The position numbers and the translations under genes were made by a program. A model generated the notes under the pieces. That model saw only the letters and a program-made list of their open reading frames with translations. It was not told the origin of the DNA and made no database searches. From Bacillus australimaris (lineage in GTDB: Bacteria; Bacillota; Bacilli; Bacillales; Bacillaceae), in contig NZ_LGYN01000027.1 of NCBI RefSeq assembly GCF_001307105.1, positions 62,001-126,000 of the forward strand: a DNA stretch of 64,000 nt, written 5' to 3'. Shown one piece after another: positions 8,916 through 17,654 of this stretch (position 1 is the stretch's first letter; the number at the start of each line of letters is the position of its first letter).

Positions 8916-9168
8916 CATATATCATTTAGGGTGCAGAATTGGCCTTTTCTCATAGAGTATTATCGGTCTATAGCCTTTAAAATAACATAAGTGTGGACTC
9001 GCTTGAAAAAGGGGTCTTATTTTTTCGTTGAATAATAAGTTTACTAATAAAATATAATTTTCAATGTTGGATAATAAATTGAGAGGGACAAGTTATTAAA
9101 TGAATAAGGAATGGAGAAAATCTAACAGACTGATTGACAGATGAATCCTTTGATATATAAGAATTTTC

Positions 9169-9190
9169 ACACTTTTTTTAAAAAAAGTGT
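9169..9190. repeat. 22-bp perfect palindrome in the bcaP upstream region
   Basis: ACACTTTTTTT immediately followed by its reverse complement AAAAAAAGTGT. It lies about 140 bp before bcaP in a 400-bp AT-rich gap holding no convincing gene. It could be a terminator for an upstream leader transcript or an operator. Confidence 0.6.
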
Positions 9191-9256
9191 TTTCATTTTT
9201 TAATTTTCATATATAATAATTTTACGCCATCAATTTATTGCGCTAAAATTAATCTA

Positions 9257-9271
9257 AATATTCAGAAAATA
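9257..9271. promoter_or_regulatory. CodY box
   Basis: AATATTCAGAAAATA matches AATTTTCWGAAAATT at 13 of 15 positions. It lies just upstream of a TATAAT (9282-9287). bcaP (yhdG) is a known CodY target, so repression in amino-acid-rich conditions is inferred. Confidence 0.65.
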
Positions 9272-9329
9272 TTGTGAATGATATAATTGTGGCGTCTTTA
9301 GACTGATACTAAGTTTTGGGAGTGATAGT

Positions 9330-10730
9330 ATGAGCAATTCGTTGTTTAGAAAAAAGAGCATTTCAGAGCTCATTGCGGCAACACAAGGGGAAAAAGCGTT
9401 AAAAAAGGAATTGGGTTCATTTGACTTAACCATGCTTGGCATTGGAGCCATTATCGGAACAGGGATATTTGTTCTGACAGGTACAGGGGCCGTCACTGCA
9501 GGACCAGGACTCGTTCTATCGTTTGTCATCGCAGGTCTCGCTTGTTTGTTTGCAGCACTCTCTTATGCGGAATTTGCTTCCACTGTGCCTGTATCAGGAT
9601 CTGTGTATACATTTACGTACGCATCAATGGGAGAATTTTTAGCGTTCATCATTGGCTGGGATTTAATTTTAGAGTATATGCTAGCCGCAAGTGCTGTTTC
9701 AGCAGGCTGGTCAGGCTATTTTGTATCATTTTTAAATGGGATCGGAATTCATATACCAGTGGAGTTAACAGCAGCACCAGGTGGTTTAAAGGGGCAAGTG
9801 ACATATTTTAATCTTCCAGCATTTATTATTTTAATGATCATCACTTTCCTGCTGTATTTTGGTATTAAAGAATCAAAACGTGTCAATAACGTCATGGTGA
9901 TTATGAAAATTGCGGTCATCCTGCTCTTTATTCTAGTGGCTGTGAAATATGTCAAACCTGAAAATTGGACACCCTTCGTGCCATTTGGGACATCAGGTGT
10001 CTTAAGTGCAGCAGCCCTTGTATTCTTTGCCTTTATCGGGTTTGATGCAGTTGCTTCTGCGGCAGAGGAGACAAAAAATCCATCACGCAACCTGCCTAGA
10101 GGGATCATCACTTCCTTATTAATTTGTACTCTGCTTTATGTCATTGTTAGTGCGATTATGACGGGCATCGTTCCTTTCATGAATTTTGAGGGAGTATCCC
10201 ATCCAGTGTCTCTAGTTTTACAAGTAGCCGGACAAAATTGGGTGGCTGGTATTGTAGATGTCGGAGCAATTCTAGGAATGACAACTGTTATGCTAGTCAT
10301 GCTGTACGGCCAAACACGTGTTATGTTTGCTATGTCACGCGACGGCTTGGTGCCAAAGGTACTTTCAAAGGTTCACCCAAAGTATAAAACACCTTATATT
10401 AATACACTGTTCTTTGGTACATTGTCAGCATTAATGGGTGGCTTTATTCCACTTGATGAACTGGCAAGTCTAGTAAACATCGGAACACTATCAGCATTCA
10501 TTTTGATTTCAGTGGCGGTCATTGTGATGAGAAAAACACAGCCGGACTTACCGAGAGCATTCAAATGTCCAGCAGTTCCGCTTATCCCTATTTTAGCTAT
10601 TCTATCTTGCGGATTGCTCATTTATAAGCTTGGTGCCATTACTTTTGTTCGTTTCTTAATCTGGCTTGCTATTGGGTTAGTCGTATATTTCTTATATTCA
10701 AGAAAGCACTCGGAATTAAATAAAAAATAA
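9330..10730 (+). CDS. bcaP: branched-chain amino acid permease (APC superfamily)
   Basis: 466 residues with about 12 hydrophobic segments. N-terminal cytoplasmic stretch with KKELGSFDLTMLGIGAIIGTGIF, the APC TM1 signature; PAAYAEF-like SYAEFASTVPVSGS in TM2/3. Proton-coupled uptake of isoleucine, valine and probably threonine is known for B. subtilis BcaP (YhdG). Located before sigM cluster as in B. subtilis, although citR/citA/yhdF are missing between lytE and this gene. Confidence 0.88.
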   Translation: MSNSLFRKKSISELIAATQGEKALKKELGSFDLTMLGIGAIIGTGIFVLTGTGAVTAGPGLVLSFVIAGLACLFAALSYAEFASTVPVSGSVYTFTYASMGEFLAFIIGWDLILEYMLAASAVSAGWSGYFVSFLNGIGIHIPVELTAAPGGLKGQVTYFNLPAFIILMIITFLLYFGIKESKRVNNVMVIMKIAVILLFILVAVKYVKPENWTPFVPFGTSGVLSAAALVFFAFIGFDAVASAAEETKNPSRNLPRGIITSLLICTLLYVIVSAIMTGIVPFMNFEGVSHPVSLVLQVAGQNWVAGIVDVGAILGMTTVMLVMLYGQTRVMFAMSRDGLVPKVLSKVHPKYKTPYINTLFFGTLSALMGGFIPLDELASLVNIGTLSAFILISVAVIVMRKTQPDLPRAFKCPAVPLIPILAILSCGLLIYKLGAITFVRFLIWLAIGLVVYFLYSRKHSELNKK

Positions 10731-10741
10731 ATGAATCAAAA

Positions 10742-10783
10742 AAAGCCCGTGCCTACTTGGTGCAGTCAAGTAAGACGGGCTTT
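10742..10783. terminator. bidirectional terminator bcaP / yhdK
   Basis: AAAGCCCGT pairs with ACGGGCTTT, with an inner CTACTTG/CAAGTA stem; lies between convergent genes. Confidence 0.75.
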
Positions 10784-10799
10784 CCATTTTGGGTACTGA

Positions 10800-11090
10800 T
10801 TAAAAACCTAGTTGAAGATCGACATCGATTGATACGATGGCATAGACACAAACAATGACAAAGATATTCAGTACGACACCAAGGAAACCTGGGCCCGTAC
10901 GGCCTTTTTTAATGAACAATTCAATAATGCCAAATGGAACTGCGGCCATTGCAAAAGGAAGCATTTGAAAAGAATAAAATGTCACGTTACTGATAATCGC
11001 GAGGTTCAGCATGAGCAAGGATAATATCGCTGTGCCGACAGAAATCCAGCCGAATACATTATGCTCTTTAAAAATTCTTACCAATTCCAT
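10800..11090 (-). CDS. yhdK: YhdK, SigM-regulatory membrane protein
   Basis: 96 residues with three hydrophobic segments. Last gene of the sigM-yhdL-yhdK operon and overlapping the yhdL end by 13 bp, which suggests translational coupling. In B. subtilis YhdK cooperates with YhdL in holding SigM inactive. Confidence 0.9.
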   Translation of the reverse strand: MELVRIFKEHNVFGWISVGTAILSLLMLNLAIISNVTFYSFQMLPFAMAAVPFGIIELFIKKGRTGPGFLGVVLNIFVIVCVYAIVSIDVDLQLGF

Positions 11091-12139
11091 AATTCCACCT
11101 CGCTCACTTTTGCCGTTTTAATGCGTTTTGTTTTCACAAATTTCTCAATTTCTTTAGAAGGACCTGTGATCACAGAGCCATAAATCATGACGCCATTTTG
11201 ATTGATATAGCGAATTCGGTTAGACAGATCAAGCTCAGGTCTGCCAGAAATCGTTTTTGCCCAGGTCGGATGCTGATTAACATAAGCAAGGGCATCTTTG
11301 AATTGATCTACCTCTGTTTTTGATGTGTGTTGGAGCTCTTTTAAAAATTCAGAGTCTCTTCCAGGGAAGCCGATCGGCCGCTGGTTGCCACTTAAAGAAT
11401 CCTCTGTTTTCATCGCATTCCAGAGTACTTTCATATCGTATTTTTTAGCAAAAGAATACACGTCTTTAGGTGTGTAAGCTTTGTCATAGGATACATACAC
11501 TTCACTCACTGTTCCTTCAGGAAGCTTGTCTAAAGTAGTGAGTGTTTGTTTTTTGGAGGTATCTGCCTGCGCCGAAGGGTGGGTAAAGAAATCCTCTGTT
11601 TCGCGTGCGCTGTCCCCATAATAAGAGATAGTAGGCTGCTTTAATTTATCGAAAAACATCTCGATTTGTTCACTGCCAATGGCTTCTGTTTTATTGCCAA
11701 TTTGTTTTTGCAGCTTCAATTCGGTGTTCATCCCAAAAAGCTTGACCTGACCCTTTAAATCCTTCATATCAATGGCCACGTTTGGTTTTGTCAAAGCGAC
11801 TGTTACAGCAGCTGTTTCCATGAAATGATTGCCTTTGCTCTCAGCTCCGCCAACACCGTAGTATAGATAGCTTCCTAATGTACAAAGCGGTAAAATAATG
11901 AGTGTCGATATGACAGCAAGTACGGAAATACGTAAATATGACTTTCTTTTTCCGTATTGTAAAATGGCTTTTTGTTTTTCAGGACTGATGGAAAAGTCTG
12001 TCCAATCCGAGTCGTTCAGTTCCTGACTTAAGCGCTTTTCGTTTTCTTCAAGCTCTTCTTCAAACGCTATCATTTCATCCTCATTCATCTCACCATTATT
12101 ATATTGTTCCCATCGCTTGTTAAACTCTTCATTCATCAT
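11078..12139 (-). CDS. yhdL: anti-SigM factor YhdL
   Basis: 353 residues from the ATG at 12139 (MNEEF after a second Met), with AGAGGTG upstream; a GTG at 12145 is possible but less well placed. Cytoplasmic N-terminal domain, one transmembrane segment at about 90-110 (SVLAVISTLIILPLCTLGSY), and an extracytoplasmic domain ending VELWNW. It sequesters the ECF sigma factor SigM at the membrane. Its start overlaps the sigM stop by 11 bp. Confidence 0.92.
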   Translation of the reverse strand: MMNEEFNKRWEQYNNGEMNEDEMIAFEEELEENEKRLSQELNDSDWTDFSISPEKQKAILQYGKRKSYLRISVLAVISTLIILPLCTLGSYLYYGVGGAESKGNHFMETAAVTVALTKPNVAIDMKDLKGQVKLFGMNTELKLQKQIGNKTEAIGSEQIEMFFDKLKQPTISYYGDSARETEDFFTHPSAQADTSKKQTLTTLDKLPEGTVSEVYVSYDKAYTPKDVYSFAKKYDMKVLWNAMKTEDSLSGNQRPIGFPGRDSEFLKELQHTSKTEVDQFKDALAYVNQHPTWAKTISGRPELDLSNRIRYINQNGVMIYGSVITGPSKEIEKFVKTKRIKTAKVSEVELWNW

Positions 12140-12620
12140 TAACACCTCTGTTGTAAAGTGCTTTTAGGCGCTGCCTTGCACGAAATAAAACACTTTTAAA
12201 ATTTGCTTCAGTAATATTCATGACCGTGGATGCTTCCTTATAATTCAGTTCTTTTAAATAATACAATGTCAACGCTTCCTTGTAGTTATCTGGAAGCTGC
12301 TCCAAATACATGTTGAGGACTTCTTTTATCTCAACCTGTTCAGCAGGGCTTTGTACAGACGTTTGTAAAAGACCGCCAATGAGATCATCCGATATGGTCA
12401 CTTCTTTTTTATGTTTCCTGACATAATCAATAAAAGCATTTCGTGCCACCTGAAATAACCAAGGTTTCACTTTGCTATGGTCGTAGGAATGAATATGTAT
12501 ATAAGCACGCATAAAGGTTTCCTGCAATAAGTCTTCTGCCAAATGTTTGTCTTTTGTCATGGAGAGCAGAAACCTGTAAACATCGTTCATATACATTTGA
12601 TAAATTTCATCGATCGTCAC
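12129..12620 (-). CDS. sigM: ECF sigma factor SigM
   Basis: 163 residues, identical in length to B. subtilis SigM and very similar throughout (DLLQETFMRAYIHIHSYDHS region 2; ALTLYYLKELNYKEAS region 4). It directs envelope-stress genes. The start is GTG with GAGGGGAG 9 nt upstream. An autoregulatory SigM-type promoter precedes it. Confidence 0.96.
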   Translation of the reverse strand: MTIDEIYQMYMNDVYRFLLSMTKDKHLAEDLLQETFMRAYIHIHSYDHSKVKPWLFQVARNAFIDYVRKHKKEVTISDDLIGGLLQTSVQSPAEQVEIKEVLNMYLEQLPDNYKEALTLYYLKELNYKEASTVMNITEANFKSVLFRARQRLKALYNRGVNDE

Positions 12621-12645
12621 TGATTTTTCTCCCCTCTATGTTATA

Positions 12646-12672
12646 CACGCATAAGAAAGGCATAAAGTTGCA
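12646..12672 (-). promoter_or_regulatory. SigM autoregulatory promoter
   Basis: Minus strand TGCAAC (12667-12672), 17-nt spacer, CGTG (12646-12649). This fits the ECF pattern of an AAC -35 and a CGT -10 and lies directly before sigM. Confidence 0.6.
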
Positions 12673-12919
12673 CGAAACTTGTCATTACCGTACATTACTC
12701 ATTTCTTTCGCTGAATCAAAATCATTTCTCCTTATCATAGCGAAATTTGCGTCATTTATAAAGCATTTTCAATAGAACAAATCAGGAAAAATCATCGTAA
12801 AACGACAAAATTGGACATAATTCCTATTCTATTCTCTCCTAAAACCTTGCGTATGAATACAGACAGATCGTTCATTTTAAACGAAAAATGAGATGAGGCA
12901 TCTGCCTGCTTAGAAATTT

Positions 12920-12936
12920 TTAGTACCAGGTAATAA
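12920..12936. promoter_or_regulatory. FapR operator of plsC
   Basis: TTAGTACCAGGTAATAA matches the FapR palindrome TTAGTACCTGATACTAA at 14 of 17 positions and lies just upstream of TATAAT (12946-12951). FapR senses malonyl-CoA; plsC is a known member of its regulon. Confidence 0.75.
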
Positions 12937-12991
12937 AAAATTTGTTATAATAGAGACAAATCCTTCATTCTTCAAACAAAGGAAGTGCACT

Positions 12992-13594
12992 ATGTATAAA
13001 TTTTCAGGCTATACCGTCAAAGTATTATTTGGTCTCCGAGGTGGAATCAAAGTATATCAAAAAGAGAATCTGCCAACTGATCGGGGTTTTGTCATTGCTT
13101 GTACACATGAGGGTTTTGTGGATGTTCTTGCATTAGGCGCAGGAATTCTTCCGTTTGAGATCCACTACATGGCGAAAAAAGAATTGTTTGCAAATAAATG
13201 GATCGGTGGATTTTTAAAAAAGATTCATGCCTTTCCAGTTGATCGAGAGAATCCTGGGCCAAGCAGTATTAAAACGCCCATTAAATTATTAAAAGAGGGA
13301 AAGATCGTTGGGATTTTTCCAAGCGGAACACGTACAACAGAGGATGTTCCTTTAAAAAGAGGAGCAGTGACCATTGCGCAGCTCGGTAAAGCGCCAATTG
13401 TTCCAGCTGCATATAAAGGGCCTTCAAATGCGAAAAGTCTTTTCAAAAAAGGGAAAATGCGTTTAATCATCGGTGAACCGATTGAGCTGTCTGAATTTGA
13501 CCATCTGCCGCCAAAAGAAAGATTAGGTGCCATGACGGAAGTATTAAACACGAGAATCAAAGAGCTTGAAGCTCAATTAATGGAAAAGGCATAA
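12992..13594 (+). CDS. plsC: 1-acyl-sn-glycerol-3-phosphate acyltransferase
   Basis: 200 residues. The HX4D catalytic motif is His39-Asp44 (CTHEGFVDV); the substrate-binding motif FPSGTRT follows near 110. It acylates lysophosphatidic acid to phosphatidic acid at the membrane. Synteny with B. subtilis yhdO/plsC and the FapR box support the call. Confidence 0.93.
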   Translation: MYKFSGYTVKVLFGLRGGIKVYQKENLPTDRGFVIACTHEGFVDVLALGAGILPFEIHYMAKKELFANKWIGGFLKKIHAFPVDRENPGPSSIKTPIKLLKEGKIVGIFPSGTRTTEDVPLKRGAVTIAQLGKAPIVPAAYKGPSNAKSLFKKGKMRLIIGEPIELSEFDHLPPKERLGAMTEVLNTRIKELEAQLMEKA

Positions 13595-13595
13595 G

Positions 13596-13632
13596 AAAAA
13601 CGACCACTTGCTTAGGCAAGGGTCGTTTTTTT
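13596..13632. terminator. bidirectional terminator plsC / mpfA
   Basis: AAAAACGACC pairs with GGTCGTTTTT; inner stem CTTGC/GCAAG. Lies between convergent genes. Confidence 0.85.
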
Positions 13633-13633
13633 C

Positions 13634-14965
13634 TTACGAAGCGCCTTCTTCAGCTGCTTCTAATAATTGCTCATTTAATTTTTTTACTTCGATGTATGCC
13701 ACATGGTGGCCATCGACTTCATTAATGATAAATTCATATCCTTGTTCACGAATGGCGTCATTTTTCTCTACTTCATATTTCTGAGTAAGGAACCAGCCGC
13801 CGATCGTGTCGACCTCTTCATTATCAAGCTGTGTACCTAATAGCAGATTGACTTGATCAACAAGGACCTTGCCATCAAAGATGTAATGGTCTTCTCCAAG
13901 TTTACGCACTTCGTTGATTTCATCAATGTCGAACTCATCACGAATTTCACCGACGATTTCTTCAAGGATGTCTTCAACAGTCACAAGTCCAGCTGTACCG
14001 CCATATTCATCTGATAAAATGGCCATGTGTACACGTTCACGCTGCATTTTGAGCAATAGATCATGAACAGGAATCGTTTCAATCACATGAATAATCGGAT
14101 TCACAAACTTTTCGATCGTATCACTTGTAGAACACTCACCGCTAATGCAGGCAGTGAGAACCTCTTTAATGTTTAGAACACCAATAATGTTGTCTTTATC
14201 GCCATCTTCAATTGGATAACGTGTATATTTCTCTACCTTTGTCACCTTCAGCATTTCCTCAATAGTAATATCATGAGGGAAGCTGACAACTTCGGTACGA
14301 GGAATCATAATTTCTTTCGCCAGACGGTCATCAAATTCAAAAATTTTATTTACATATTTGAATTCAGACTGGTTAATTTCGCCGCTTTTATAGCTTTCTG
14401 ATAAAATAATCCGCAATTCTTCTTCAGAGTGCGCCATATCATGCTCAGATACTTGCTGAAGACCAAACGCTTTCGTTAACAAACGAGCAGATCCATTTAA
14501 TACCCAAATGAACGGGAACATCACTTTGTAGAAGATCATCAGTGGTCTAGCAAATAGAAGGGATACTTGCTCCGCCTTTTGAATGGCGAGTGTTTTTGGT
14601 GCAAGCTCTCCAACAACAACGTGTAAAAACGTCATGATACTAAACGCAATAATAAAAGTGACAATAGAACTAGCTGATTGAGGAATCGACAGCTCTACAA
14701 ATAGTGGAGCAAGCATATGCGCAATTGTTTCTTCCCCTAACCAACCAATACCAAGGGCGGTAATGGTAATACCAAGCTGACAGGCTGATAGGTACTCATC
14801 AAGGTGAGTCGTTACATGCTTGACAGCAACTGCTGTTTTATTACCTTCTGCGATTAATTGATCAATTCTTGAGCTTCTTAAACGAATGATCGCAAACTCT
14901 GATGCAACGAAAAACGCGGTTAAAGCTATAAGTAAAGCAACTATGAGTAAATTAACTATGTCCAA
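13634..14965 (-). CDS. mpfA: CNNM/CorC-type Mg2+ efflux protein MpfA (YhdP)
   Basis: 443 residues: DUF21 membrane domain (about 1-195, with [19 protein letters not shown] and [15 protein letters not shown]), a CBS pair (about 215-340, with EIMIPRTEV and [20 protein letters not shown]) and a CorC_HlyC C-terminal domain. B. subtilis YhdP has been described as the Mg2+ exporter MpfA. The start is TTG at 14965. The only good Shine-Dalgarno (15002-15009) is separated from it by a 10-bp hairpin, the same layout as in the paralogue yhdT. Confidence 0.88.
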   Translation of the reverse strand: MDIVNLLIVALLIALTAFFVASEFAIIRLRSSRIDQLIAEGNKTAVAVKHVTTHLDEYLSACQLGITITALGIGWLGEETIAHMLAPLFVELSIPQSASSIVTFIIAFSIMTFLHVVVGELAPKTLAIQKAEQVSLLFARPLMIFYKVMFPFIWVLNGSARLLTKAFGLQQVSEHDMAHSEEELRIILSESYKSGEINQSEFKYVNKIFEFDDRLAKEIMIPRTEVVSFPHDITIEEMLKVTKVEKYTRYPIEDGDKDNIIGVLNIKEVLTACISGECSTSDTIEKFVNPIIHVIETIPVHDLLLKMQRERVHMAILSDEYGGTAGLVTVEDILEEIVGEIRDEFDIDEINEVRKLGEDHYIFDGKVLVDQVNLLLGTQLDNEEVDTIGGWFLTQKYEVEKNDAIREQGYEFIINEVDGHHVAYIEVKKLNEQLLEAAEEGAS

Positions 14966-15009
14966 TTAAGGCCTTCGTTCTGACTTTGAGAACGAAGGTA
15001 ACACCTCCT
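14963..15009 (-). promoter_or_regulatory. Shine-Dalgarno / hairpin / start-codon initiation region of mpfA
   Basis: Minus strand: AGGAGGTG (15002-15009), TTA, then a perfect 10-bp stem CCTTCGTTCT / AGAACGAAGG (14989-14998 with 14972-14981, 7-nt loop), CCTTAA, then the TTG start (14963-14965). The linear gap of 36 nt is too long for direct use; folding shortens it to about 9 nt. Confidence 0.65.
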
Positions 15010-15023
15010 GTTTAGTAAAAATT

Positions 15024-15464
15024 TTAACTTAACAGCAGTAAAAATGATTGGACAGCCGTCATTTTTTCAGGAGTAAGCTGCTCTTTTAGTTTTTCACGTT
15101 GTTCTGGCTGAAGCTGCTTACAACGTGTCAAAATGCGGTCCATATGCTCATTCATCCGATCGATATCAGAGGTTAAATGGACAAGTTCATCATGATCTTC
15201 CTTTTGAGAAGGGAATTGTTCATCTAATCTGGATTTGATGTCAGAAAGAGCCAATCTCTGCTGTTTGCAAAGAACGATTAATTGTAATCGTTTTAAAGCA
15301 TGTTCATCGTAATAACGATAATTTGAGCAAGATCTAACAGGCGCAAGCAAACCTAGGTTTGTATAATAATCTACAGTTCGTTTCGTCACCTGTGCAATCT
15401 GTGCTAGTTCACCAATACGATACTTTTTCTCAGCCCCATCTGAACATCTCCTCCTAACCGTCAC
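15024..15464 (-). CDS. yhdQ: MerR-family regulator (YhdQ/CueR position), start possibly frameshifted
   Basis: HTH_MerR domain (KYRIGELAQIAQVTKRTVDYY) and a coiled-coil dimerisation helix; 146 residues if begun at GTG 15464. That GTG has no ribosome binding site. AGGAGGAG followed 8 nt later by ATG lies inside the frame, but this ATG is one base out of phase; a fifth G in its GGGG run would give the start MGAEKKYRIGE. The typical C-terminal CueR metal-binding loop is not evident; B. subtilis YhdQ has been named CueR. It lies just upstream of mpfA on the same strand, probably one transcript. Confidence 0.75.
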   Translation of the reverse strand: MTVRRRCSDGAEKKYRIGELAQIAQVTKRTVDYYTNLGLLAPVRSCSNYRYYDEHALKRLQLIVLCKQQRLALSDIKSRLDEQFPSQKEDHDELVHLTSDIDRMNEHMDRILTRCKQLQPEQREKLKEQLTPEKMTAVQSFLLLLS

Positions 15465-15696
15465 GTTATAGTTTATGAAAATAGTTTAATATAATTCTAG
15501 GCTGAAATACAAGTTAATTGTTCATATTTCCTGCCAATAAGAAGAAACAGAGGAGGATTTCCCTCAATTTAGTCAGTCATGTCAAAAATAACATGACGAT
15601 ACAGGAATTTTCAGATTATTTATGGTAAGATAAAATGAATACCGTTTCATATATATGTAGAGAGGCGGAATTTTAATGTGAACCGGAGGTGGTTAA

Positions 15697-15732
15697 GTGG
15701 GGCCCTCAAAGTCGTCTTATTTAATCAGTTAA
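15697..15732 (+). CDS. candidate 11-codon leader ORF before yhdT
   Basis: GTG start with GGAGGTGG 5-6 nt upstream, encoding MGPSKSSYLIS and then TAA. It lies in the 160-nt leader between a candidate -10 near 15630 and yhdT. GGTTAA at its ribosome binding site can pair with TTAACC just after its stop codon. No homologue recognised. Confidence 0.35.
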   Translation: MGPSKSSYLIS

Positions 15733-15758
15733 CCGTTTTACAAAACATGACATCAATC

Positions 15759-15802
15759 AGGAGGTGACTCCTTGTTCTTCTAAGAAAGAGCAAGGTTAAA
15801 TG
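15759..15802 (+). promoter_or_regulatory. Shine-Dalgarno / hairpin / start-codon initiation region of yhdT
   Basis: AGGAGGTGA (15759-15767), CT, a 10-bp stem CCTTGTTCTT / AAGAGCAAGG (15770-15779 with 15786-15795, one G-U pair, 6-nt loop), TTAA, ATG (15800). The linear gap is 32 nt. Same design as upstream of mpfA. Confidence 0.65.
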
Positions 15803-17173
15803 GACGATATTGTTAATCTGAGTATAGTCGGTGTTTTGATTGCGTTGACCGCTTTCTTTGTTGCATCTGAATTTGCCATTGTAAAGGTGAGAAGTTCAAG
15901 AATTAATCAGCTTGTTGCCGAAGGGTCCAAAAAGGCCATCATGGCGAAAAAGGTGACAACAAGGTTAGATGAATATTTGTCAGCCTGTCAGCTCGGTATT
16001 ACAGTGACATCCCTTGGTTTAGGGTGGATTGGTAAGCCGGCGGTAAAAGAACTTTTGGTTCGAGGTTTTGGTTTGACAAACATTCCTGATTCAGCAATCA
16101 GCCTGATCTCAGCAACACTTGCGTTCTCTATCATTACCTTTTTACATGTAGTCGTTGGTGAGCTTGCACCAAAAACACTTGCGATTCAAAAGGCGGAAAA
16201 AATGACATTATGGCTGTCAGGACCGCTGCATGCATTTTATATCCTTATGTTCCCTTTCATTTATGTGTTAAACGGGTCAGCCCGTTTGTTAACCAAAATG
16301 ATGGGCATCGATATGGGGTCTGAAAAAGAGCATTCCCATTCTGAAGAGGAATTGAAGATTTTATTATCTGAGAGCTTAAAAAACGGGGAAATCAACCCAT
16401 CAGAATATAATTATATGAACAAAATTTTCGATTTTGATAATCGAATTGCCAGAGAGATCATGATACCGCGGAGAGAAATTTGTGCGATTCCAGAAGATAT
16501 GCCATTAGATGATATCCTTGCCATCATGACGCAGGAAAAGTATACCCGTTTCCCTGTGTTCTCAGGGGATAAAGACCATGTCATCGGCATGCTGAACAAA
16601 AAGCAGCTTTTTGCAGATATTGTGTATCAAGAAGAAAAAGATCAACTGAAGATTCAAGATTATATTTATCCAGTGATTGAGGTCATTGACACGATTCCGA
16701 TTCAGGAGCTTCTCGTTAAGATGCAGCGCGATCGAATGCACCTTGCGATCTTAACTGACGAATATGGCGGAACGTCTGGTCTTGTTACAACGGAAGACAT
16801 TTTAGAAGAGATTGTTGGAGATATTCGAGATGAATTCGATGAAGATGAGCAGCCGGTTATTCAAAAAAGAGCCGATCATCATTATGTTATAGATGGCAAA
16901 GTGAGATTAGATGAAGTTCAAGATTTGATTGAAATCTCTTATGATGATGAAGAAATTGATACAATAGGCGGATTAATCTTAAATGAGAATATTGATATCC
17001 GAGAAGGGCAATCCATCTATCTTGCTGATATTCGGATGAAAGTGCTGGAAATGGATGGACGCTACGTTAAGAAGATCGACTTGAAGAAAGGCGTCACATC
17101 GTCAGAAACACACTCTGGGCTTGATATAAAGGAGCCTTTACTAGTAAATGAAATGACCTTGAGCGAAAAATAA
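15800..17173 (+). CDS. yhdT: CNNM/CorC-type transport protein YhdT (MpfA paralogue)
   Basis: 457 residues, same architecture as MpfA: DUF21 membrane domain, CBS pair ([29 protein letters not shown]) and CorC_HlyC domain. Divergently arranged relative to mpfA-yhdQ. Function is inferred from the family (divalent cation efflux or homeostasis). B. subtilis carries yhdR/yhdS between yhdQ and yhdT; these are absent. Confidence 0.85.
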   Translation: MDDIVNLSIVGVLIALTAFFVASEFAIVKVRSSRINQLVAEGSKKAIMAKKVTTRLDEYLSACQLGITVTSLGLGWIGKPAVKELLVRGFGLTNIPDSAISLISATLAFSIITFLHVVVGELAPKTLAIQKAEKMTLWLSGPLHAFYILMFPFIYVLNGSARLLTKMMGIDMGSEKEHSHSEEELKILLSESLKNGEINPSEYNYMNKIFDFDNRIAREIMIPRREICAIPEDMPLDDILAIMTQEKYTRFPVFSGDKDHVIGMLNKKQLFADIVYQEEKDQLKIQDYIYPVIEVIDTIPIQELLVKMQRDRMHLAILTDEYGGTSGLVTTEDILEEIVGDIRDEFDEDEQPVIQKRADHHYVIDGKVRLDEVQDLIEISYDDEEIDTIGGLILNENIDIREGQSIYLADIRMKVLEMDGRYVKKIDLKKGVTSSETHSGLDIKEPLLVNEMTLSEK

Positions 17174-17188
17174 GCTCAAGGTTTTTTT
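17156..17188 (+). terminator. terminator of yhdT
   Basis: ACCTTGAGC / GCTCAAGGT stem with the yhdT stop codon in the loop, followed by seven T. Confidence 0.85.
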
Positions 17189-17209
17189 AGGTATTTAGTC
17201 TCTTTTTAA

Positions 17210-17246
17210 CGAATGTGCGTTCGTATATAATGAGAACAAACGTTCG
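17210..17246. promoter_or_regulatory. two LexA/DinR (SOS) boxes flanking the -10
   Basis: CGAATGTGCGTTCG (17210-17223) and AGAACAAACGTTCG (17233-17246) each match CGAACRNRYGTTCG at 13 of 14 positions. TATAAT (17226-17231) lies exactly between them, so LexA binding would occlude the promoter. Confidence 0.8.
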
Positions 17247-17261
17247 TTAAGGGGGATGAAC

Positions 17262-17654
17262 ATGCTTTGGTATGAAACTGTAAGTATCACAGAGAAAAAA
17301 AGCTCAATGAAACGAATTGAGTTTCATTTAAAAAATTTCAAAAATTATCAAGCTGCGATCTTAAATATCGAAAGGCAGCTTGAAAAAAGAAGCCCGCATC
17401 ATCTGAACCACATGACACGGAAAAAGTTAGAGGAGCAAAAAAGTCAGTATGAACTCATCGTTGCTTGTATTGAAACAGCACTAAAAGAGTTGGATGAAAT
17501 TGAGCAGCAGCTCATCGATAACAAATATTTTCGAGATTGGCGAATGGCAAAATGTGCAATGGAAATCGGCTATAGTGAAAAAACACTCTTTTTAATGAAG
17601 CGCCAGCTAATGGATCAATTGCTCATCAGCTTAGCTGCGATCACCAATATTTAA
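17262..17654 (+). CDS. SOS-box-controlled small protein, ArpU/RinA-like
   Basis: 130 residues from the ATG at 17262, 6 nt after GGGGG; the ATG at 17256 abuts the G-run. Mostly helical and charged. The C-terminal AKCAMEIGYSEKTLFLMKRQ resembles the HTH of phage-type late regulators (ArpU, RinA, Xpf). No phage genes surround it. The twin LexA boxes indicate DNA-damage induction. Its stop overlaps the end of the convergent crcB gene by 4 bp. Function unknown; family assignment is from pattern only. Confidence 0.7.
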   Translation: MLWYETVSITEKKSSMKRIEFHLKNFKNYQAAILNIERQLEKRSPHHLNHMTRKKLEEQKSQYELIVACIETALKELDEIEQQLIDNKYFRDWRMAKCAMEIGYSEKTLFLMKRQLMDQLLISLAAITNI

